DNA of 8,687 nt from Dehalococcoidia bacterium UBA1123 (GTDB lineage: Bacteria; Chloroflexota; Dehalococcoidia; Lucifugimonadales; UBA1123): the NCBI GenBank assembly GCA_002313895.1, contig DCAW01000132.1, forward strand, positions 1 to 8,687, read 5' to 3'. Made by a program: the position numbers and the translations under genes. Below, piece by piece: positions 1 through 6,352 of this stretch (position 1 is its first letter; every line of letters begins with the position of its first letter). The notes below the pieces were generated by a model that worked only from the letters and a program-made list of their open reading frames with translations, was not told the origin of the DNA and did no database searches.

Positions 1-635
1 GGTCTTCCTCGCCGGGCACATTCAGGCGACGGTACCGGCTGCCGGTGGCGACCAGCACAGCGTCCGAGCGGTAATCATCGCCACTTTCGGTATTCACGAC
101 TTTGAAATTGCCTCTTGTGCCGATGCTGGTGACCGACTGCGCCGGCCACTTCGACGCCGAAACGCTCGGCGTGCTCCCGCATCTGGTCTGCGAGTTAAGC
201 GCCTTGGATGCCCTGGGGGAACCCTGGGTAGTTGTCGATTCGCTCAGTGACTCCTGCCTGTCCTCCAACACCGCTACGCTCGATAATCAGTGTTTCAATT
301 CCTTCACGCGCCGCATACATCGCCGCCGTGAGGCCGGCAGAGCCACCGCCGATCACGATCAGATTGTAGAAAGATTGGGAAGCCTGCGGGTTGATTCCCA
401 GCTTCGAAGCCAACTCAGCATTGCTTGGTTCAACCAGAATCGAACCATCCTTAAAAAGAACGATTGTCGGGATGATCTGCTTACCATCGTTGGCGTCCTG
501 GACGTACTGGCGTCCGGCCTCGTCCTGACCAATGTCCACCCAGTTATAGAGAACACGCTGTTCTCCCAAAAATTGCTCGGATCAGGCGTAATCAAGGCAC
601 CACGGCGTACCGTATACTGTGATCTTGGCTTCCAT
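1..635 (-). pseudogene. Decayed glutaredoxin-thioredoxin reductase fusion gene, partial at left edge
   Basis: Read leftward from the ATG at 635 it encodes a glutaredoxin/mycoredoxin-like domain (MEAKITVYGTPWC, then a strand reading IIPTIVLFKDGSILVEPS) joined to the FAD-binding start of a thioredoxin reductase (LIVIGGGSAGLTAAMYAARE, later SGVGGQAG and DNYPGF). The intact fusion would reduce a redox partner using NADPH and FAD in the cytoplasm. Lesions seen: the expected WCxxC reads WCLDY, so the second cysteine is Tyr; TGA at 582-584; TAA at 195-197 where the family has an acidic residue before Leu; and a frameshift (one extra base or two missing) near 131-147. After the shift the other frame resumes coherent family sequence (VTSIGTRGNFKVVNTESGDD, then VLVATGSRY) to the edge. 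The longest open piece, 195-569, lacks the active site, so I do not call it a gene. Several independent lesions favour true decay over a single sequencing error. The reductase CxxC and NADPH domain lie outside the window. Confidence 0.88.
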
Positions 636-754
636 TATCGTGACAATTCCGCCGTTGAAAAATGATTGATAATTACGCAACGGTTGTTTGGATGCACAAA
701 TCTCATTCTCGGGTTGGAATCACGTAGGATGTAGTCAAGGCCACGGGAGTGAGG

Positions 755-1255
755 TCAGGTTAAGGGCGTGGCGGTCATTGCCCGATAGTACGCCAGAGTC
801 AGCGCCTGTCGCAAAGCGCCCGTTTGAATTGGCATGGTTAGGGGAGACTCCCCTCCGCGGGAGGATTGGATTGTGCCAGTAAAGTTCTGCGATCTAGGTT
901 CGATGGCTATAACTATTCCGATGCGGTTGCCTGGTTCCCAATCCAGCGACCAGGTGCATTGGTACACAAGGGTGTCTCCACCGCCTACCCCTTCGACGAG
1001 GTCTGCGCCACGGGTCACGTCAATTTCGCCAGCGCCTTCCAACAGGCCTTCATTCATTGCCACGAGCGAGCCGTAAAGCTCTTCGTCCAACGAGTCAGCT
1101 TGCACCCAGAGCAGGCAGATGGCCTCGGCGTCCTCGGGAGTAACGGGAAAATACGCGCTGGCCCGCGACAGAAACCCTCTGGCCTCCGAATGGTAATCTA
1201 CAAGGCTCTTTGCTCTGTTAATCCAATCATCAACGGGCTGATCTCTGTTGGTCAT
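755..1255 (-). CDS. Hypothetical protein, 166 aa, translationally coupled to the upstream cyclase
   Basis: I do not recognise this family. The ATG at 1253-1255 follows the cyclase stop (1257-1259) after a single base, so it very probably shares that mRNA and is translated by coupling; a GAGG lies 12 bases before the ATG inside the cyclase coding region. The protein is soluble and acidic, with no signal peptide or membrane segment. The N-terminal half looks helical. The C-terminal half has alternating hydrophobic stretches (VYQCTWSLDW, RIGIVIAIEP) and ends in a probable helix (GALRQALTLAYYRAM), suggesting a small alpha/beta or beta-sandwich domain. I see no catalytic motif and no cysteine pair. 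Its tight link to the cyclase suggests a related role, perhaps partner or accessory protein, but this is inference. A competing plus-strand frame at 866-1312 has no protein-like features. It ends 119 bases before the broken redox gene. Confidence 0.7.
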   Translation of the reverse strand: MTNRDQPVDDWINRAKSLVDYHSEARGFLSRASAYFPVTPEDAEAICLLWVQADSLDEELYGSLVAMNEGLLEGAGEIDVTRGADLVEGVGGGDTLVYQCTWSLDWEPGNRIGIVIAIEPRSQNFTGTIQSSRGGESPLTMPIQTGALRQALTLAYYRAMTATPLT

Positions 1256-1256
1256 A

Positions 1257-1859
1257 TCACACGAAATCCTCTATTAACACAGCCCTCACCGGCGACGCGT
1301 CCGAACCAATGAGTTTCAGCGGTAGGCAGACAATGAAGTAGTGGCCAGGATCGACCTGAGACAGGTCAAGGTTCTCGACCAGATGAATCCCGTTTTCCAA
1401 CAATGTGCGATGCGTGGGCAGATCCTCGCTATCTAACCGGTCGATGGACAGCCCCTCCCAGCCCAAAAGTTTGATGCCACGTTCGGAAAACCACCTGGCG
1501 GTGGTCTGGTCCATCCAGGCGTCCTTCGTCTCGTTTTTGATCAACACGCGAGTAGCGTCGAGTGGAATATTCGCACGGCTGCAATCTGATGCCGCTAGCA
1601 CTTGTTTGCCGTCGAATCCAACCACAAAGACCGGGCCGACCAGGTCCTCCAGACGAATATCTTCCGTTTGCCTGCCGTCGGGGAAAATATGAGATGGCGT
1701 GTCGATGTGCGTGCCTGCGTGGGCGCTCATTGTAATTCTGGTAATCCGATAAGCGTCGCCCTGGTCAAAAGACGACACGGATTCGATCTCGACGGTCGGG
1801 TCTCCGGGAAACAATAGCGTGCTTGGAGACAGCGGAATCGAGATGTCGATGACTTTCAA
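1257..1859 (-). CDS. Cyclase family protein (kynurenine formamidase-like metal hydrolase)
   Basis: A 200-residue protein of the cyclase family (PF04199), which includes kynurenine formamidase KynB, isatin hydrolase and polyketide cyclases; members use a metal, often two zinc ions, to hydrolyse amide or ring bonds. The opening DISIPLSPSTLLFPGDP is typical. The signature HxGTHxDxPxH is complete at residues 47-57 (HAGTHIDTPSH), giving His47, His51 and Asp53 as likely ligands and His57 as probable catalytic base. His150 and Glu162, twelve residues apart, match the second ligand pair of KynB. Length fits the family, about 200-220. The start is a TTG at 1857-1859: no in-frame ATG lies nearby upstream, the MKVIDIS-like beginning fits, but no clear Shine-Dalgarno is visible. 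It is the first gene of a two-gene unit and divergent from the methylthiotransferase. No tryptophan-degradation genes are nearby, so the substrate is open and I give no symbol. Confidence 0.88.
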   Translation of the reverse strand: MKVIDISIPLSPSTLLFPGDPTVEIESVSSFDQGDAYRITRITMSAHAGTHIDTPSHIFPDGRQTEDIRLEDLVGPVFVVGFDGKQVLAASDCSRANIPLDATRVLIKNETKDAWMDQTTARWFSERGIKLLGWEGLSIDRLDSEDLPTHRTLLENGIHLVENLDLSQVDPGHYFIVCLPLKLIGSDASPVRAVLIEDFV

Positions 1860-1895
1860 GTTGAACCAGCGCAGACAAGAGTCGAAAAGTCCGCC

Positions 1896-1901
1896 TATAA
1901 T
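1896..1901 (+). promoter_or_regulatory. Candidate -10 box in the cyclase/mtaB divergent region
   Basis: A perfect TATAAT on the plus strand sits 70 bases before the mtaB ATG. No good -35 lies at 16-18 bases, the best being a weak AGACAA. The same AT-rich patch read leftward gives TATTAT (1897-1902) and TGTTAT, the latter 18 bases from a TTGATC, so both divergent genes may start transcription from overlapping sites in this 112-base gap. Only the hexamer is seen; promoter activity is inference. Confidence 0.4.
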
Positions 1902-1971
1902 AACATACGCAAATAATGAGTGGGATCAAGCCGCCCCGTCCGGCAAATTCCGAGACACGGTAGTGATATCC

Positions 1972-3279
1972 ATGAACCAACTCACGTCAAATCAGCAAAA
2001 AGTGGCTATCGAAACTCACGGTTGCAAGCTCAATCAAGCCGATTCCCAGGCTCTGGCCAGAGAGTTCAGCGCCGCCGGTTTTCAGGTTGTCGGTCTGCAC
2101 GAGCAAGTCGATATATTCGTGCTTAATTCATGCACGGTTACGCATGTCGCCGACCGCAAAGCACGACACTCGCTCCGGTCGGCCCGTCGCAAGAACCCCG
2201 ATGCCACCATCGTTGCCACGGGTTGTTACGCGGAGCGAAATCCGACTGAACTCATGGAAATAAGCGAGATCGATATCGTCATGGGCAATGGGTCCAAGAG
2301 GGCTATCGTCCAAAGACTGGTTGACTCACTGGAACTCCCGATCGTACCGTGCGCCACCGGAGAAGACATCGACGTCATACCGTTGAGTCTGAATCGAAAC
2401 CGCGCGATGGTGAAAATTCAGGAAGGTTGCGATCAAGTATGTGCCTACTGCATCGTGCCCAAGGTGCGGGGCAGGGAAAAGAGCGTGCCGGTCGCGACCA
2501 TTATCGAGCAGATCACAGCATACCAGGACGCTGGATTTCATGAGGTTGTGTTGACCGGAACCCAACTAGGCTCCTACGGTTTCGACCTAGAAGGGGAGAG
2601 CATCGCCAGTTTGATTCGCCATGTCCTGAACAGGACACGAATATCAAGAATTCGTGTGTCGTCACTACAGCCGCAGGACATCACTTCAGACCTACTAGAA
2701 TTGTGGGACAACCCTCGGTTGTGCCCCCACTTCCACCTGCCGCTCCAAAGTGGAAGCGACAACATCCTGAGTCAAATGCGGAGAAGGTACACCGCTTCGC
2801 AGTACAGCCAATCGGTGGATGCCATCAGGAACCGAGTTCAAGACGTCGCCATCACGGCAGATGTTATCGTGGGCTTCCCAGGAGAAACCGACGACGACTT
2901 TGAACACACATTCAGAGTATGTCAGCATTCCGAATTTGCTGACATACACGTGTTTCCGTACTCGACTCGGCCTGGAACCAGCGCCGCCTACCTGCCTGAC
3001 AGCGTTGCATCCGAAGTCAAGAACGCGAGATCATCCAGTCTATTGCAATGGGCCGAAATCGCGGCGAAATTGTTCCGCGAGCAGCACATTGGGTCGACCA
3101 GAAGCGTTCTCTGGGAGAAACGGGTGAATGGCGGTGATGGTCAGTCGTGGACTGGTCTCACAGACAACTACTTGCGCGTCACGACGGTGTCGTCGGAGAA
3201 TCTGGGAAATGAAATCACCCAAGCGCATCTGTTTGAACTGGACGGCAAGACATTGAGAGCGGACACCAAGTTGGCATAA
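1972..3279 (+). CDS. mtaB: tRNA (N6-threonylcarbamoyladenosine) methylthiotransferase, MtaB family
   Basis: A 435-residue radical SAM methylthiotransferase. MtaB adds a methylthio group to C2 of t6A37, giving ms2t6A next to the anticodon of tRNAs reading ANN codons. Domains in order: N-terminal UPF0004 domain (about 10-125) with the three auxiliary-cluster cysteines Cys18 (THGCKLNQ), Cys54 (NSCTVTH) and Cys85 (TGCYAE); radical SAM domain (about 140-365) with Cx3Cx2C at Cys153/157/160 (EGCDQVCAYC) plus HLPLQSGSD and VIVGFPGET motifs; C-terminal TRAM RNA-binding domain (about 372-433, with GLTDNYLRV). THGCKLNQ and the overall pattern fit MtaB better than MiaB or RimO. I chose the ATG at 1972: the frame is open back to 1819, but those 51 codons are not family-like and overlap the divergent cyclase. 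No strong Shine-Dalgarno is visible; GTG at 1963 is an alternative. It stands alone and is convergent with the next gene. Confidence 0.93.
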   Translation: MNQLTSNQQKVAIETHGCKLNQADSQALAREFSAAGFQVVGLHEQVDIFVLNSCTVTHVADRKARHSLRSARRKNPDATIVATGCYAERNPTELMEISEIDIVMGNGSKRAIVQRLVDSLELPIVPCATGEDIDVIPLSLNRNRAMVKIQEGCDQVCAYCIVPKVRGREKSVPVATIIEQITAYQDAGFHEVVLTGTQLGSYGFDLEGESIASLIRHVLNRTRISRIRVSSLQPQDITSDLLELWDNPRLCPHFHLPLQSGSDNILSQMRRRYTASQYSQSVDAIRNRVQDVAITADVIVGFPGETDDDFEHTFRVCQHSEFADIHVFPYSTRPGTSAAYLPDSVASEVKNARSSSLLQWAEIAAKLFREQHIGSTRSVLWEKRVNGGDGQSWTGLTDNYLRVTTVSSENLGNEITQAHLFELDGKTLRADTKLA

Positions 3280-3295
3280 AATGCCAACCGGTGTC
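3262..3295. terminator. Hairpin over the mtaB stop codon, probable bidirectional terminator
   Basis: GACACC (3262-3267) and GTTGGCA (3270-3276) pair with TGCCAAC (3282-3288) and GGTGTC (3290-3295), giving 13 base pairs around a TAAAA loop with a small 2x1 internal loop. The mtaB stop TAA (3277-3279) lies in the loop. The neighbours are convergent and only 48 bases apart, so a hairpin here suits ending transcription from both sides. There is no T-run after it on either strand, so it is not a textbook intrinsic terminator. Confidence 0.5.
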
Positions 3296-3327
3296 ATGTA
3301 TGCAATTGCTTCGCGAACCTAGCGGGT

Positions 3328-4164
3328 TTATAGCTTGACAGGGATGAACTGAGGCTTGCCGCCCCTGTCGCGGACGTACCCGGAACTGCACTCGTTGCCA
3401 TGCCCGAAGATTATCAGCCAGCCGCCGTCCATTGCCGTTTCGATCAGTTGGCGCTTTTGGGCCAAAGTCTCGTTGGGGAACTCAGAGTCCGCTGGAATGT
3501 AGGTTAAGGGGAGATGGTACGGGGTGGGGATGAGGTCTCCCGCGAGAACAATTCGCTCGCTCCCCCGTTCGATAAACACAACCTGATGCCCCTTTGCCGG
3601 GCCATCTGCGACGCTCACGGTGACGCCAGGAATAATTTCTTCTTCGCCGTCCAAGAATCGGATCATATCGCGGTCGGCCAGAGGAGCGTAATCGTCCTCG
3701 AAGAATTGGGTCTCGAAGCGCTCATTTGGATTGATGGCTTCGTTCCAGCATTCTTCCTGGACTACGTATTCGGCTTTGGGAAATATTGGAACCGCCGCGC
3801 CTGTTCTATCTAGTTTGGTGCAGCCGCCGCTGTGCGCGAACTGCAATTGTGTCAGCACCACGACGTCGATGTCTCTAGCGGTCAGCCCGTGGCTTTTAAG
3901 ATTTCTCATAAGCTTGTTCCCATTCAGTCCGAATTTCTCTTTCAATTCGGCTGTGCGCTTGGAACCGGCGCCGGTATCCACCAGGATGTTTTTCTCTGGA
4001 GTCATTATCAAAACGCAGTTCAGGCCGAGCCTGACGCGGTTTCGGCGGTCGGGCTTGATCTGAGTTTCCCATTCGGACTTCGGTATCTGCCCGAAGACGG
4101 TTCCGCCGTCTAGTAAAAATGTGCCATCTTTCAGGATATTGATGGAAGTCGTTCCTATGTTCAC
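3328..4164 (-). CDS. Metallo-beta-lactamase-fold protein with degenerate metal site (QxQxAH)
   Basis: A 278-residue protein resembling N-acyl homoserine lactonase-like members of the metallo-beta-lactamase superfamily, normally zinc hydrolases of lactones or related esters. Fold landmarks: ILVDTGAG (about 60-67), the metal-motif strand VVVLTQLQFAHSGG (about 101-114), GPAKGHQV with His193, AGDLIPTPYH with Asp210, and FGHG with His255. The usual THxHxDH is TQLQFAH here: Gln106, Gln108 and Ala110 replace His, His and Asp, while His111, His193, Asp210 and His255 remain. The frame is otherwise intact, so it may be a pseudoenzyme, a member with altered metal use, or an early pseudogene. Start: the GTG at 4162-4164 has AGGAG ten bases upstream (4175-4179), and VNIGTTSINILKDG is a natural beginning. 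The frame is open to an ATG at 4341, but the extra 59 codons look non-coding. No signal peptide is seen. The upstream aminotransferase is too far for a clear operon. Confidence 0.85.
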   Translation of the reverse strand: MNIGTTSINILKDGTFLLDGGTVFGQIPKSEWETQIKPDRRNRVRLGLNCVLIMTPEKNILVDTGAGSKRTAELKEKFGLNGNKLMRNLKSHGLTARDIDVVVLTQLQFAHSGGCTKLDRTGAAVPIFPKAEYVVQEECWNEAINPNERFETQFFEDDYAPLADRDMIRFLDGEEEIIPGVTVSVADGPAKGHQVVFIERGSERIVLAGDLIPTPYHLPLTYIPADSEFPNETLAQKRQLIETAMDGGWLIIFGHGNECSSGYVRDRGGKPQFIPVKL

Positions 4165-4885
4165 CTGACACGGACTCCTAATAACACTGATATGGTGTGA
4201 AATCGATAAAGGGCCGCAGCCATGCACTACTAGAGAGCGGCCAAAAAACCGTTTGCTTTCATCAGGAAGAACCGGAGGCGCCGGGTAGTAGCCGACACAC
4301 CAGAGACGCGTCTCTAAACCTTGTTCTAGGGTTTGGCTCAACGATGGTTGCGGCGGGCGTGTTTCTCAGCGACTCAGCGCGCGCGCCAGGTTTATGACAG
4401 AGCTTATGAAGTGCGACCGATCTGACGATGCAGGAATTTTCACGGCCAAAATACTTAAGATGCACTATAATTCAACGTTTCTTTGATGTGGCCGATACCC
4501 TGAGTGTTGCGTTCGGTCGATTCACCTAATCGGCCGGCCAGTGGATCGGCTTCGCACCGAAACCGGAAGCCACTGAACACGCTCGTTTTTAACCTTGAAT
4601 TATGCCGTGTATTGATGTTCCTCCATCAGGTCCACGACGCTAACTTAACCGGATTTTGCGACAGTGTCAAGGCGTAATCGGGTTTATATTCTGAGCATTT
4701 CGCTAGGATTTGGTTTATGTCTATTGTGATTTAGGAATCAAAGTTACTAGAACAGGTGTACTTTTCAACGGAGACTCTGAATTCGATGATTGTTCGACCA
4801 TTGAACTAACGCACTACCCATGCAGTGGACATGACGAATGTCTTCAGGTGCGTCCTGCCGGTTGAGTGGAATACCGATTTCGGCT
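4165..4885. other. Gene-free stretch of about 720 bases with a palindrome and weak hairpins
   Basis: No gene I can support lies here on either strand. Visible items: GGCCGC/GCGGCC arms at 4212-4217 and 4237-4242; a perfect 14-base palindrome AGAGACGCGTCTCT at 4302-4315; an isolated TATAAT at 4466-4471 on the plus strand without a good -35; an imperfect hairpin at 4539-4575 (CAGTG and GCTTC pairing with GAAGC and CACTG), with five Ts ten bases later; and GACAT/ATGTC at 4828-4842. An open frame at 4710-4865 has no convincing start or ribosome binding site. The stretch may hold upstream control sequence for the leftward metallo-beta-lactamase-fold gene, or remains of a lost gene too decayed to recognise. 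Confidence 0.5.
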
Positions 4886-6172
4886 CTAACCTTTCAGATG
4901 TTCGACCGCGGTTTCAAACGCCGCAATGGTTTCCACGACATCTTGATCGGAGTGCGCCGCAGAGATGTAGAACTTTGATGCGCCTTTGAATACCCCCTGC
5001 TCCAACAGAGACGAGTTGAATCGAGCCATAGCCACGGGGTCCGCCTCCAGCGTAGAACGGTAGTCGGTCACGTCACTCTCGGTGAAGAACACGTCGAATA
5101 GCGACGCCTCGCCAATCACCTTCGCGGGGATTTCAGCCTCATCCAGTAGCTTTTGCAGCGCATTCTTTATTCGGGCGCCAGTGGCGAATATCCGATCGTA
5201 TGTCCCTTCGCGCCGCAGAATCTCCAGAGTTTTAAGACCCGCAACAGCGGCGACGGGATTTCCGCTGAGCGTTCCAATTTGTGGCATAAATTCGCCATCA
5301 TCGACTGAACCTTTGTCCATGTGGGCCATTATGTCTCCGCGTCCTGCGATTGCGGTTAGCGGGAATCCTCCGGCGATCGCTTTGCCCAGTGTGCAGAGGT
5401 CCGGCGTCACGCCGTAAAATTCCTGGGCGCCTCCGTAGCCGAACCTGAAGCCGGTCACCACTTCGTCGAATATTAGCGGAATCTGGTAATGCTCGGTAAT
5501 CTCACGAAGGCCTTCGAGAAATCCAGGTTGCGGGGGAAGCAGCCGCTGGAATGGCTCAACGATGACTCCGCCAATCTCGTCATGATGCTGCTCAATAATG
5601 GCGGTAGTCGTCTCGATGTCATTGAAAGGGGCGATGAGCATTTCGTCTTGAATCGATTTGGGGATGCCTGCCGAGTCAGGGACTGCTTGAGGGAAAGGAG
5701 CCGGATTGGCCGGCGCCATGCTCATTAGAGCGTAATCGTTCATTCCGTGAAAGCCGCCCTCAAACTTGAGAATCTTGTCTCTGCCTCGATACGCTCTCGC
5801 CGCACGCATTGCGTACAGCGTCGCCTCCGAGCCGGTGGAGGAGAACCGGACTTTCTCAGCACAGGGAACGGCCTTCACAACTTCGTCAGCGAGCAAAATC
5901 GCGTGCTCATTTCCAGCGAAAAAAGTTGTGCCTTTTTCGAGTTGATCCCTGACCACTTCGAGGACTTCGGGGTGAGCATGACCCACGAGCATTGGCCCCG
6001 AACCAAGCAGGTAGTCGATGTATTGATTACCGCTGACATCCCAGATATGACTTCCTTCGCCTCGGTCGATGACCAGATCGTTCGCGATGTTTCCCAGACT
6101 GCCGCCTGGCAGAACGCGATGAGCTATCGATACCAACTCTTGCTCTCGACTCGTCATATCTCGTGGGCACAT
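4886..6172 (-). CDS. HemL-like class III aminotransferase (glutamate-1-semialdehyde aminomutase family)
   Basis: A 428-residue PLP enzyme of aminotransferase class III, closest in pattern to glutamate-1-semialdehyde 2,1-aminomutase (COG0001). Motifs: phosphate-binding STGSEAT (112-118); GGFHG around His142; FDEVVTGFR with Asp236, which contacts the PLP ring nitrogen; LGKAIAGGFP with Lys264 as the Schiff-base lysine; and GTLSGNP at 300-306. All catalytic residues are present and the length is normal. True HemL makes 5-aminolevulinate for tetrapyrroles, but many relatives with this pattern act on other amino substrates, and no haem gene is nearby, so I do not assign hemL. Start: the ATG at 6170-6172 has an AGAAGG-type Shine-Dalgarno about seven bases upstream; an in-frame ATG five codons later is less well placed. 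It diverges from the leucyl aminopeptidase, with its own extended -10 about 95 bases upstream. Confidence 0.9.
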   Translation of the reverse strand: MCPRDMTSREQELVSIAHRVLPGGSLGNIANDLVIDRGEGSHIWDVSGNQYIDYLLGSGPMLVGHAHPEVLEVVRDQLEKGTTFFAGNEHAILLADEVVKAVPCAEKVRFSSTGSEATLYAMRAARAYRGRDKILKFEGGFHGMNDYALMSMAPANPAPFPQAVPDSAGIPKSIQDEMLIAPFNDIETTTAIIEQHHDEIGGVIVEPFQRLLPPQPGFLEGLREITEHYQIPLIFDEVVTGFRFGYGGAQEFYGVTPDLCTLGKAIAGGFPLTAIAGRGDIMAHMDKGSVDDGEFMPQIGTLSGNPVAAVAGLKTLEILRREGTYDRIFATGARIKNALQKLLDEAEIPAKVIGEASLFDVFFTESDVTDYRSTLEADPVAMARFNSSLLEQGVFKGASKFYISAAHSDQDVVETIAAFETAVEHLKG

Positions 6173-6267
6173 GCGACACCTTCTTCCCTGGGGTAGATTT
6201 ATGCGATCAGACAGGCAGCCTCGTACGCGTTTTCGATAGCCCGATGGATGCTACCGGAACGCGGTCG

Positions 6268-6276
6268 ATTATATCA
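6268..6276 (-). promoter_or_regulatory. Extended -10 promoter for the aminotransferase gene
   Basis: Read leftward the sequence is TGATATAAT, a perfect extended -10 (TGn plus TATAAT). Seventeen bases upstream is TAGAAC, a weak match to TTGACA, which an extended -10 can tolerate. Transcription would begin near 6261, leaving a leader of about 90 bases before the ATG at 6172. Confidence 0.6.
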
Positions 6277-6317
6277 GACGCCTGAGGACCGTTCTAGCGC
6301 ACGATCCGAAGGTGGCA

Positions 6318-6346
6318 TATAATGGACGACCAAATCAATCAAGGGG
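6318..6346 (+). promoter_or_regulatory. -10 box and ribosome binding site for the leucyl aminopeptidase gene
   Basis: TATAAT at 6318-6323 is followed by AAGGGG at 6341-6346, six bases before the ATG at 6353. The -35 position has no good match, so the promoter may be weak or need an activator. The leader would be only about 25 bases. The ribosome site firmly decides the start. Confidence 0.55.
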
Positions 6347-6352
6347 CGAAAC

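Noticed and set aside
195..569. Open frame of 124 codons as a functional short protein
   Set aside because: It starts at a TTG inside the fusion, lacks the active-site segment, and ends at a premature TAA within the FAD domain. It is a piece of the pseudogene.
582..584. TGA in the glutaredoxin domain as selenocysteine or a reassigned codon
   Set aside because: TGA is a normal stop elsewhere in the window (cyclase, winged-helix gene), the position is not a catalytic cysteine, and other lesions accompany it.
866..1312. Plus-strand ORF of 148 codons opposite the 166-residue gene
   Set aside because: Composition is not protein-like, no ribosome site is seen, and it runs antisense to the coupled cyclase unit.
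1819..1971. Upstream extension of mtaB by 51 codons
   Set aside because: The added residues are unlike the family N-terminus, overlap the divergent cyclase start and cover the candidate promoter.
4165..4341. N-terminal extension of the metallo-beta-lactamase-fold protein to the ATG at 4341
   Set aside because: The extra 59 residues are not family-like, and a good Shine-Dalgarno supports the GTG at 4164.
4710..4865. Plus-strand open frame of 51 codons with several cysteines (YC, DC, PC, EC)
   Set aside because: It can only start at a TTG without a ribosome binding site, has no recognisable motif, and is short enough to be chance.
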